A stretch of 7,396 nt of DNA from an uncultured Anaerotruncus sp. Its GTDB lineage: Bacteria; Bacillota_A; Clostridia; Oscillospirales; CAG-272. Location: assembly GCA_958414155.1 (NCBI GenBank), contig CATYWI010000055.1:1-7396 (forward strand). Direction: 5' to 3'. Below are positions 1-5,081 of the stretch, piece after piece; within the stretch, counting starts at the first letter, position 1; each line of letters starts with the position of its first letter. The notes under the pieces were generated by a model. That model made no database searches. It was not told the origin of the DNA and saw nothing but the letters and a program-made list of their open reading frames with translations. Position numbers and translations under genes: made by a program.

Positions 1-1
1 G

Positions 2-460
2 GAATACATCCGCGCCCACGAATCGATGATAGACGAAATAAGAGGCAACACTTATTTCAGCGAGCCGATCGCGTTTGAAATGGATGACGGAGATATCAAG
101 GAAATGATACGTCCGTACTGCATGGGCAGAATAACCGACATCGAGCAGTTTTTCCGCAAATATCCGTGCGAGCCGGACGAAAAGCCGACAGTGGTCGGAT
201 TTGATATAACAGATGAACTGCTGCCGTGGAACAACCGAAAGATCAATATTCTTTTCAAAAACGGCAGATGCAGTGTTACCGATGATGCGCCGGACATCAG
301 TGTCGGAATGTCGATAGCATCGCTTACGACGCTTCTTCTCGGATATAAGACGGCTGAACGCCTTTACGAGGTCGAACGCATCACCGGTACGCGCGAAGAC
401 GTTGAGCGTCTTGATGACCTTCTCTTGCACAAAATACCATATATTTCGGATTACATTTGA
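2..460 (+). CDS. Eis-like GNAT N-acetyltransferase, C-terminal part (start outside window)
   Basis: The frame is open from base 2 to a TGA at 458-460, so this is the 3' end of a longer gene; the ATG at 26 is probably internal. The visible part, about 152 residues, resembles the C-terminal sterol-carrier-protein-like (SCP2) domain of the Eis family. The recognisable pattern runs in order: an acidic hydrophobic strand leading to MGRITDIEQFF (family form ~ 'aRivDv..fl'), then a strand with 'DITDELLPWNN' (family 'l.v.D....N'), a short basic/Cys strand, 'DISVGMSIASLTTLLLGYKTAERL' (family 'd...l...l..lllG...a..l'), and a terminal 'P.ISDYI'. In this family the N-terminal GNAT folds, lying upstream of the window, bind acetyl-CoA and acetylate amines; the C-terminal domain contributes to substrate binding and oligomerisation. 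Substrate is unknown. The family call is confident, the function is not. Confidence 0.75.
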   Translation, partial: EYIRAHESMIDEIRGNTYFSEPIAFEMDDGDIKEMIRPYCMGRITDIEQFFRKYPCEPDEKPTVVGFDITDELLPWNNRKINILFKNGRCSVTDDAPDISVGMSIASLTTLLLGYKTAERLYEVERITGTREDVERLDDLLLHKIPYISDYI

Positions 461-468
461 TTCAAAAA

Positions 469-484
469 TGCAAGTTCACTTGCA
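469..484. promoter_or_regulatory. Perfect 7-bp palindrome upstream of the importer promoter (candidate operator)
   Basis: TGCAAGT-TC-ACTTGCA is a perfect 7-bp inverted repeat with a 2-bp centre, about 50 bp upstream of the -35 box of the importer operon. Its right half, TTGCAAAA (480-487), recurs exactly at 541-548, inside the -35/-10 spacer, 61 bp away. A further TGCAA lies at 521-525. This arrangement fits a repressor site, but the protein is unknown. Because the palindrome starts only 8 bases after the upstream stop codon, it might instead be a short 3' hairpin of the acetyltransferase mRNA; no T-run follows it. Confidence 0.35.
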
Positions 485-532
485 AAACTCGCGAAATAAC
501 TTTATTTTTACGCCTGAATATGCAATTTCATC

Positions 533-561
533 TTGACAAGTTGCAAAAAGCGGTGTATAAT
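533..561 (+). promoter_or_regulatory. Consensus sigma-70/A promoter of the ABC importer operon
   Basis: The -35 box TTGACA (533-538) and the -10 box TATAAT (556-561) are both exact consensus and are separated by the optimal 17 bp. Transcription would begin near 568, giving a leader of about 54 nt before the ATG at 622. A promoter this strong usually needs a repressor or a weak leader to be regulated; the TTGCAAAA copy in the spacer (541-548) is a candidate site. Confidence 0.85.
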
Positions 562-574
562 AGTGTCACTTTGA

Positions 575-586
575 GGGGCTTGCCCC
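575..586 (+). other. Small GC-rich hairpin in the importer leader RNA
   Basis: GGGGCTTGCCCC can fold as GGGG/CCCC with a CTTG loop. It begins a few bases after the expected transcription start and ends about 25 nt before the AGGAG ribosome site (611-615). It is too short to be a known riboswitch and has no terminator T-run. A role as a 5' stabilising hairpin is an inference. Confidence 0.35.
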
Positions 587-621
587 GAGATGATACAAAT
601 TTTCCGATTCAGGAGTAAAAA

Positions 622-1593
622 ATGAAGACCTCAGTGAAAAAAATGATATCGGCGGCACTTGCGCTGATGTTGATGGCTTTTTGTTTTACAGGATGCAAAA
701 CCGAAAAAAAAGATACCTATGTCGTAGGTATCTGTCAGCTTGCACAGCACGATGCGCTTGATGCGGCGACAAACGGATTTATGAAAGCGCTTAAGGACAA
801 GCTGGGCGATAAAGTTAGGTTTGACCTGCAGAATGCTTCCGGAGAAGCGACCAACTGTACAACGATATGTTCAAAATTCGTCTCGGATAAGGTCGATCTT
901 ATCATGGCAAACGCCACGGGTGCTCTCGGTGCCGCGGCGCAGGCTACCGACACCATTCCGATAGTTGCCACGTCGATAACAGATTACGCGACCGCGCTCG
1001 ATATAAAGGACTGGAACGGTACGACCGGATTCAACGTTACCGGAACCGCCGACCTCGCGCCGCTTGATCAGCAGGCAGCTATGATAAAGGAACTGGTACC
1101 GAACGCGAAGATGGTAGGTATTCTCTACTGTTCCTCCGAGCCTAATTCAAAATTCCAGTCTACCGTTATGCAGGAAAAACTGAAGGCTCTCGGCTTTGAA
1201 TGCAAGGAATTCACCTTTGTTGACACAAACGATGTTACTGCAGTGACGCAGCAGGCGGCGGCAGAGTGCGATGCGATATTCGCGCCGACCGATAACACCG
1301 TTGCATCAAACGGTCCCGCGATAAACAACGTTCTCGAGCCTGCCAAGATCCCGCTTATTGCCGGCGAACAGGGCATATGCGAAAAATGCGGTATCGCAAC
1401 GCTTTCGATAAGCTACTACGATATCGGTTACAAAGCCGGTGAAATGGCATACGAGATACTCGTAAACGGAGCCGATCCCGCCAAGATGGCTATCGAATAC
1501 TCCAAGGATCTCACCAAAAAATACATGGCGGACCGTTGCCGCGAGCTTGGCATAACCGTTCCGGACGGATATGTTGCCATAACAAACAATTGA
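622..1593 (+). CDS. ABC importer solute-binding lipoprotein, TrpX/COG2984 family
   Basis: This 323-residue lipoprotein should capture the ligand outside the membrane and pass it to the permease encoded next. The N-terminus has a positive start (KTSVKK), a hydrophobic stretch, and a lipobox ending FTGC, so Cys25 should be lipidated. The body fits the ABC_sub_bind (COG2984) family: the first lobe has 'VGICQLAQHDALDAATNGF' and 'DLQNASGEATNCTTI', followed by 'DLIMANAT...AAQATDTIPIVATSITD' and 'GFNVTGTADLAPLDQQ'. The second lobe has 'VGILYCSSEPNS' and 'AIFAPTDNTVAS'. Family members include the streptococcal tryptophan-binding protein TrpX, so an aromatic amino acid or related ligand is plausible but unproven. 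The start at 622 is supported by AGGAG at 611-615, 6 nt upstream. Length is normal for the family, and the gene leads a three-gene operon. Confidence 0.88.
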   Translation: MKTSVKKMISAALALMLMAFCFTGCKTEKKDTYVVGICQLAQHDALDAATNGFMKALKDKLGDKVRFDLQNASGEATNCTTICSKFVSDKVDLIMANATGALGAAAQATDTIPIVATSITDYATALDIKDWNGTTGFNVTGTADLAPLDQQAAMIKELVPNAKMVGILYCSSEPNSKFQSTVMQEKLKALGFECKEFTFVDTNDVTAVTQQAAAECDAIFAPTDNTVASNGPAINNVLEPAKIPLIAGEQGICEKCGIATLSISYYDIGYKAGEMAYEILVNGADPAKMAIEYSKDLTKKYMADRCRELGITVPDGYVAITNN

Positions 1594-1617
1594 CAGGACA
1601 ATAAAAAAACAAAGCGA

Positions 1618-1643
1618 GGCGTGCGGTCTTTGCGACCGCCGCC
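1618..1643 (+). other. Intercistronic stem-loop between binding-protein and permease genes
   Basis: A 10-bp stem (GGCG-T-GCGGTC pairing with GACCGC-CGCC, one bulged T at 1622) closes a 5-nt loop (1629-1633). It starts 24 nt after the binding-protein stop and ends 33 nt before the permease start. No T-run follows, so it is unlikely to be an efficient terminator. In binding-protein-dependent importers, hairpins at this position often protect the upstream message from 3' decay and so raise binding protein over membrane components; that role is inferred here. Confidence 0.6.
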
Positions 1644-1676
1644 CGCTGTTATGAATGAACAGAAACGGAAATTGAT

Positions 1677-2609
1677 ATGCTCGAATTTATACAGTCACTG
1701 CCGTCGCCGATAGCTCAGGGAATGATCTGGGGCATAATGGCAATAGGTTTATACATTACATTCAAAATACTCGATCTTTCCGACCTGACGGTTGACGGCT
1801 CGTTTGCCACCGGCGGGGCGGTTCTTGTTGTTCTGACGACCTCCGGTGTAAACATATACCTTGCTACGTTTGCGGCTTTTCTTGCCGGATGCGCCGCAGG
1901 ATTTGTCACCGGCATTTTTCATACCCGCTTCGGTATACCGGCAATACTCGCGGGAATACTTACACAGCTCGGTCTCTATTCTATAAACCTCAGAATAATG
2001 TCCGGTCGCGCCAACCTGCCGATAAGCTGGCGTAATTACAGCCTCATCGTGTCGTCAAAGACCGATGTACTTCCCCGCACCATCCTTGTGTGCGCGCTGA
2101 TAATCGCCGCGCTGATAGGCATTCTTTACTGGTTTTTCGGGACCGAACTCGGCTTTTCCATCCGTTCGACCGGCTGCAACCAGGCTATGTCCCGCGCCAA
2201 CGGAATAAACACCGATTCTCGCAAAATAATAGGACTTGTGCTTTCCAACGGCATCGTTGCCTTTGCCGGAGCGCTTCTGGCGCAGTTTCAGGGAAATGCC
2301 GATGTCAATATGGGGCGCGGTGCCATTGTCATAGGTCTCGCTGCGGTGATCATAGGTGAGGTCATATTCTCAAAAATATTCGTAAACTTTGCACTCCGCC
2401 TTGTATCCGCAGTCGTGGGCGCGATAGTTTATTACATCGTAATAGCGGCAGTACTCAAGCTCGGTCTCAACGCCAACGACCTCAAACTCTTCTCCGCGCT
2501 TATCGTTGCGGTGTTCCTTGCGATCCCGCATTGGAAGAGTAAAATTCGCCGCAAGACTGATAAAAAAGCTACCGACAGCGAAAAGAAAGGCGGCTCCGAA
2601 AATGTCTGA
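1677..2609 (+). CDS. ABC importer permease, TrpY/COG4120 family
   Basis: This integral membrane protein of 310 residues forms the translocation channel of the importer. It belongs to the BPD_transp_2 (LivH-like) group. Hydrophobic segments are visible at about 12-31, 45-80 (probably two), 86-104, 135-154, 185-203, 212-230, 234-258 and 278-296. A family-typical stretch 'DLSDLTVDGSFATGGA' lies at 33-48, and the cytoplasmic coupling region 'GTELGFSIRSTG' at 155-166 is followed by 'QFQGNADVNMGRGAIVIGLAAVIIGE'. The tail after about 297 is highly charged (KSKIRRKTDKKATDSEKK) and cytoplasmic. The ribosome site is weak (CGGAAA, 1666-1671), which would lower yield relative to the binding protein. The next gene starts inside the end of this one, suggesting translational coupling. 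Confidence 0.88.
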   Translation: MLEFIQSLPSPIAQGMIWGIMAIGLYITFKILDLSDLTVDGSFATGGAVLVVLTTSGVNIYLATFAAFLAGCAAGFVTGIFHTRFGIPAILAGILTQLGLYSINLRIMSGRANLPISWRNYSLIVSSKTDVLPRTILVCALIIAALIGILYWFFGTELGFSIRSTGCNQAMSRANGINTDSRKIIGLVLSNGIVAFAGALLAQFQGNADVNMGRGAIVIGLAAVIIGEVIFSKIFVNFALRLVSAVVGAIVYYIVIAAVLKLGLNANDLKLFSALIVAVFLAIPHWKSKIRRKTDKKATDSEKKGGSENV

Positions 2610-3414
2610 AAACAAACCCATGCTTGAAATAAAGGGCGTTCACAAAACCTTTAACGCCGGAACGATAAACGAGAAAAAAGCATTGAGGGGAGTCGATCTC
2701 ACACTCAATGCGGGTGATTTTGTTACCGTTATAGGCGGCAACGGCGCCGGAAAATCGACCATACTCAATCTGATAACAGGTGTCTTCCCTGCCGACTGCG
2801 GTTCGATAATCATTGACGGAGTGGATGTCACGCGGCTTCCCGAACACAAGCGCGCAAAATACCTCGGCCGTGTCTTCCAGGACCCCATGACAGGTACTGC
2901 GGCGGATATGCAGATAGAAGAAAACCTTGCTCTTGCGTCAAGGCGCGGAAAACGCAGGACACTCATGAACGGCATATCAAAAAAAGAAAAGGAGCATTAC
3001 CGCGAGCTTGTCAAAATGCTCGACCTCGGTCTTGAGGACCGGCTCACCGCAAAGGTGGGGCTGCTGTCCGGCGGTCAGCGTCAGGCAATCACGCTCCTGA
3101 TGGCTACAATGAACCACCCTAAAATACTTCTGCTTGATGAGCATACCGCGGCGTTGGATCCCCAGACGGCATCAAAAGTGTTGAAGCTGACCGATGAACT
3201 TGTGCGCGACGGCAATATCACGACTCTTATGATAACGCACAATATGAAGGATGCGATCCGCCTCGGAAACAGACTTATAATGATGTATGACGGAAAGGTC
3301 ATATATGATATCTCGGGTGAGGATAAGAAAAACCTTAAGGTGTCCGACCTGCTTGCGCTGTTTGAAAAAGCAAGCAACGGTGAATTCGCAAACGACAGAA
3401 TGCTGCTGTCGTAA
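2602..3414 (+). CDS. ABC importer ATP-binding protein, TrpZ/COG1101 family
   Basis: This 270-residue cytoplasmic ATPase powers the importer. All nucleotide-binding motifs are present: Walker A GGNGAGKST (45-53, Lys51), Q-loop FQDP (Gln93), signature LSGGQRQ (155-161), Walker B ILLLDE (175-180, catalytic Glu180), D-loop AALD (183-186) and switch His213 (ITHN). The COG1101-type opening 'LEIKGVHKTFNAGTINEKKALRGVDL' is also present. I chose the ATG at 2602: it overlaps the permease stop by 8 bp (ATGTCTGA), has AAGGCGG at 2587-2593 upstream, and gives the normal family N-terminus (MSENKPMLEIKGVHKTF). An in-frame ATG at 2506 would add 32 basic residues encoded entirely inside the permease gene, and is unlikely. 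It is the last gene of the operon, with a strong inverted repeat just after its stop. Confidence 0.92.
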   Translation: MSENKPMLEIKGVHKTFNAGTINEKKALRGVDLTLNAGDFVTVIGGNGAGKSTILNLITGVFPADCGSIIIDGVDVTRLPEHKRAKYLGRVFQDPMTGTAADMQIEENLALASRRGKRRTLMNGISKKEKEHYRELVKMLDLGLEDRLTAKVGLLSGGQRQAITLLMATMNHPKILLLDEHTAALDPQTASKVLKLTDELVRDGNITTLMITHNMKDAIRLGNRLIMMYDGKVIYDISGEDKKNLKVSDLLALFEKASNGEFANDRMLLS

Positions 3415-3417
3415 ATC

Positions 3418-3460
3418 AACGGGGCTGTAAAAACTCGTTTTGAGTTTTTACAGCCCCGTT
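3418..3460. terminator. Perfect 19-bp inverted repeat, likely bidirectional terminator
   Basis: The arms at 3418-3436 and 3442-3460 are perfect reverse complements around a 5-nt loop (GTTTT). The repeat begins 3 bases after the importer operon's last stop and lies between two convergent genes, about 60 bp past the rsmA stop on the other strand. The outer stem is GC-rich (GGGGCTG/CAGCCCC), and the inner part has an A5/T5 tract inside the stem. No T-run follows on either side, so termination may depend on the stem itself or on a pause plus a factor. It is symmetrical and can act on both strands. Confidence 0.7.
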
Positions 3461-3518
3461 AAGGTCTGCCGAATAAAATTTGAGAATGCAGCCCGATCAC
3501 TGACGCGCGGCGGCTTTT

Positions 3519-4385
3519 TTATTTTATTATTCGCCTGTTTATCTCATCCGAAAGACGCACAAAATCCTCGGTGGACAAACGCTCGCCGCGTATATCCGCG
3601 CCGAAGCCGGCGCTTATGACAGCTTCGGTGAGCTGAGGCTTTGTAAGCTCTCCGAAACCTGCCGCGAGCGCGTTCGGCAGCGTCTTACGACGCTGACCGA
3701 ATGCCGCCCGCAGTGTGCGGAAAAAAATCTCCTCGTTTTCCGGGACATACGGCTTTTCGCGGTACAGATCGATACGCACTACCGTTGAATCGACTTTGGG
3801 CGGTGGCAGGAACTTATCTGCCGTCACATCAAACAGCTTGTGTGTGACTCCGAAATAACCGAGATAAGCTGTCACAGAGCCATATTCCGGCGTTCCGGGC
3901 ATGGCAACAAGTCTGTCGGCGACCTCCGACTGTATCATTACGGTGATCGATCCGAACGGCAGACGGCTGTCGAGCAGTCCGAGAAGTATCGGCGTGGTTA
4001 TATAATAAGGGAGATTGGCACACACGGAGACACCTCCGCGCTCAAACGCAGGCGCCAAAAGCTCACCGAGATCTGTTTTCATTATATCCGCGCAAACAAG
4101 CCTGACATTTTTGCAATCATCGAGCACATATCCGAGAAGCGGTATAAGCCCGCGGTCTATTTCCACGGCGATAACATTGTCATAGCGCATGGCAAGCTCG
4201 CGCGTGAGCGCACCGGCGCCCGCTCCTATCTCAAGCACGGTATGCGGATCTCCGACTCCGCATGCATCGGCTATCCTTTCAACTGCGCTATGATCGGTAA
4301 GAAAGTTCTGCCCCCACTCTTTTCTGAAAGCGAGACCGAATGTTGACATAAGCTCGCGCACGTATCCGGCGTTACAAAGATCCAT
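3519..4385 (-). CDS. rsmA: 16S rRNA (adenine1518/1519-N6)-dimethyltransferase
   Basis: This 288-residue enzyme (KsgA/RsmA) uses S-adenosylmethionine to dimethylate two adjacent adenines near the 3' end of 16S rRNA during small-subunit maturation; loss gives kasugamycin resistance. The sequence shows the substrate-side 'KEWGQNFL' (22-29), SAM motif I 'EIGAGAGALT' (52-61; GxGxG kept), acidic 'AVEID' (73-77), 'ADIMK' (99-103), the catalytic NLPYY (124-128) and 'PPKVDSTVVRI' in the C-terminal part. Length is normal. The start is supported by AAAGGA at 4399-4394, 8 nt upstream; the internal Met13 is a less likely start. It is transcribed alone in this window, from its own promoter, towards the importer operon. 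The gene is intact and rich in ATA isoleucine codons, like the importer genes. Confidence 0.96.
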   Translation of the reverse strand: MDLCNAGYVRELMSTFGLAFRKEWGQNFLTDHSAVERIADACGVGDPHTVLEIGAGAGALTRELAMRYDNVIAVEIDRGLIPLLGYVLDDCKNVRLVCADIMKTDLGELLAPAFERGGVSVCANLPYYITTPILLGLLDSRLPFGSITVMIQSEVADRLVAMPGTPEYGSVTAYLGYFGVTHKLFDVTADKFLPPPKVDSTVVRIDLYREKPYVPENEEIFFRTLRAAFGQRRKTLPNALAAGFGELTKPQLTEAVISAGFGADIRGERLSTEDFVRLSDEINRRIIK

Positions 4386-4437
4386 GTTCCGATTCCTTTA
4401 TTGTTATTGTTTGAAAAATATCGTGCGGTATTCCCCG

Positions 4438-4463
4438 CCCGGCTGCGTGGATATATCGCCGGG
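4438..4463 (-). other. Hairpin in the rsmA leader; rest of the 4386-4687 intergenic region
   Basis: The predicted rsmA leader (about 4487 to 4386) contains an inverted repeat CCCGGC (4438-4443) / GCCGGG (4458-4463) with a 14-nt loop. Alternative pairings (GCGG with CCGC) exist nearby. It does not match a riboswitch class I know. The remainder of the 302-bp divergent region holds the rsmA promoter (4494-4522), about 100 bp (4523-4620) in which I recognise nothing, and then the csoR promoter and operator. Confidence 0.3.
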
Positions 4464-4493
4464 TCATAAAACGCGGTGTATCAACGCGATGTT

Positions 4494-4522
4494 ATTATAC
4501 AACAAAACCGCCGGTTAATCAA
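4494..4522 (-). promoter_or_regulatory. Probable rsmA promoter
   Basis: Read on the minus strand, TTGATT (4522-4517; 4 of 6 to consensus) is followed after exactly 17 bp by a perfect TATAAT (4499-4494), with a TG one base before the -10 box. Transcription would start near 4487, giving rsmA a leader of about 100 nt. Confidence 0.65.
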
Positions 4523-4624
4523 GTCGTTTTGATACTTTGCCTCCGGTCAATTTCAAATTTGCTGGATGTCGAATATATAAAGCAGATAAGTAAATTCGAT
4601 AGCGCCCACGGACACCGTTTTTTC

Positions 4625-4653
4625 TTGACACCTGCGCGGTCTTGTGTTATAAT
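4625..4653 (+). promoter_or_regulatory. Consensus promoter of csoR
   Basis: TTGACA (4625-4630) and TATAAT (4648-4653) are exact consensus with a 17-bp spacer. Initiation would fall near 4660, at the left edge of the CsoR-type operator, so repressor binding would block promoter clearance or RNA polymerase binding. Confidence 0.85.
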
Positions 4654-4659
4654 TTACAT

Positions 4660-4675
4660 ATACCCCTAACGGTAT
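4660..4675. promoter_or_regulatory. CsoR-type operator upstream of csoR (O1)
   Basis: ATACC-CCTAAC-GGTAT is a 5-bp inverted repeat with a 6-bp centre containing a C-run, the general form of CsoR-family copper operators. It sits between the -10 box and the ribosome site GGAGG (4676-4680), covering the likely transcription start. The same architecture, with an identical CATATACCCC left flank, recurs upstream of the ATPase gene. This implies autoregulation. Confidence 0.75.
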
Positions 4676-4687
4676 GGAGGCAATGAA

Positions 4688-4963
4688 ATGAAACATTGTA
4701 TGGATTCCGAGAACCTGCACCGCAGGCTCAAAAAAATTATCGGGCAGATTCAGGCGATAGACCGGATGGTGGATGAAGATATTCCCTGCGAGGACATTCT
4801 CTCGCAGCTCAACGCGGCAAGGTCGGCGCTCAACGGATGCGGCAAGGTAGTGCTGGAGGGGCACATCCGGCATTGTGTCCGCGACGGCATCGAGCACGGC
4901 GACGCGGATAAGACCATCGAGAGCTTCACAAAGGCAGTCGAGCGCTTCGCAAATATGCAGTAA
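4688..4963 (+). CDS. csoR: CsoR-type metal-sensing transcriptional repressor
   Basis: This 91-residue, all-helical protein belongs to the CsoR/RcnR (DUF156) family, which represses metal-export genes until metal binding releases it from DNA. The conserved core 'RLKKIIGQIQAIDRMVDED' (13-31), 'ILSQLNAARSALNG' (37-50) and 'LEGHIRHCV' (56-64) is clear. The copper triad is visible as Cys34, His59 and Cys63, matching Cys36/His61/Cys65 of M. tuberculosis CsoR in spacing. His3-Cys4 and Cys51 are additional possible ligands. The start at 4688 is set by GGAGG at 4676-4680, 7 nt upstream; the overlapping ATG at 4683 is in another frame. The gene is intact although the ATPase it should control is not. 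Isoleucine is ATA in only 1 of 9 codons, unlike genes to the left. Copper is the likeliest inducer; other thiophilic metals are possible. Confidence 0.88.
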   Translation: MKHCMDSENLHRRLKKIIGQIQAIDRMVDEDIPCEDILSQLNAARSALNGCGKVVLEGHIRHCVRDGIEHGDADKTIESFTKAVERFANMQ

Positions 4964-4975
4964 GACGATATTTTC

Positions 4976-5005
4976 AAAAAAGACAGCGAAAAAGCTGTCT
5001 TTTTT
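4976..5005 (+). terminator. Intrinsic terminator after csoR
   Basis: GACAGC (4982-4987) pairs with GCTGTC (4994-4999) across a GAAAAA loop, flanked by A6 (4976-4981) and T6 (5000-5005). This is a textbook intrinsic terminator on the plus strand, and its A/T flanks allow weaker function on the other strand. It separates csoR from the ATPase gene, which therefore needs its own promoter. Confidence 0.9.
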
Positions 5006-5015
5006 AATTTTCCTT

Positions 5016-5044
5016 TTGACAAGTGATACCCACATGAGCACAAT
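5016..5044 (+). promoter_or_regulatory. Probable promoter of the metal ATPase gene
   Basis: An exact TTGACA (5016-5021) is followed after 17 bp by CACAAT (5039-5044, 4 of 6 to TATAAT). It is weaker than the csoR promoter. The start site would be near 5051, on the second CsoR-type operator. Because the downstream gene is broken, relaxed selection may have eroded the -10 box. Confidence 0.55.
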
Positions 5045-5049
5045 ATACA

Positions 5050-5067
5050 TATACCCCCTATGGTATA
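5050..5067. promoter_or_regulatory. CsoR-type operator upstream of the metal ATPase (O2)
   Basis: TATACC-CCCTAT-GGTATA is a 6-bp inverted repeat with a 6-bp centre. It matches the csoR operator in half-sites, spacing and C-rich left centre, and extends it by one base pair on each side. It ends one base before AAGGAG (5069-5074), so it covers the predicted transcription start. It is the expected target for the CsoR protein encoded just upstream. Confidence 0.78.
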
Positions 5068-5081
5068 AAAGGAGCTTGTCA

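Noticed and set aside
562..621. A T-box or other riboswitch in the importer leader.
   Set aside because: The leader is only about 54 nt, with no T-box core sequence, specifier loop or antiterminator/terminator pair.
2506..2601. Upstream ATG at 2506 as the start of the importer ATPase.
   Set aside because: It lies deep inside the permease gene and adds a basic 32-residue extension foreign to the family; the ATG at 2602 gives the standard N-terminus and a coupled 8-bp overlap.
3461..3520. A plus-strand terminator using GCAGCC / GGCGGC before the T6 at 3515-3520.
   Set aside because: The stem would be only about five pairs with a mismatch, and the T-run overlaps the rsmA stop; the perfect repeat at 3418-3460 is the better candidate.
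3840..4346. A 168-codon open frame on the plus strand opposite rsmA.
   Set aside because: It is antisense to a well-supported conserved gene, has no ribosome site that stands out and no recognisable family.
4548..4670. An open plus-strand stretch without an ATG before csoR, considered as a gene remnant.
   Set aside because: The translation matches nothing I recognise, and the csoR promoter lies within it.
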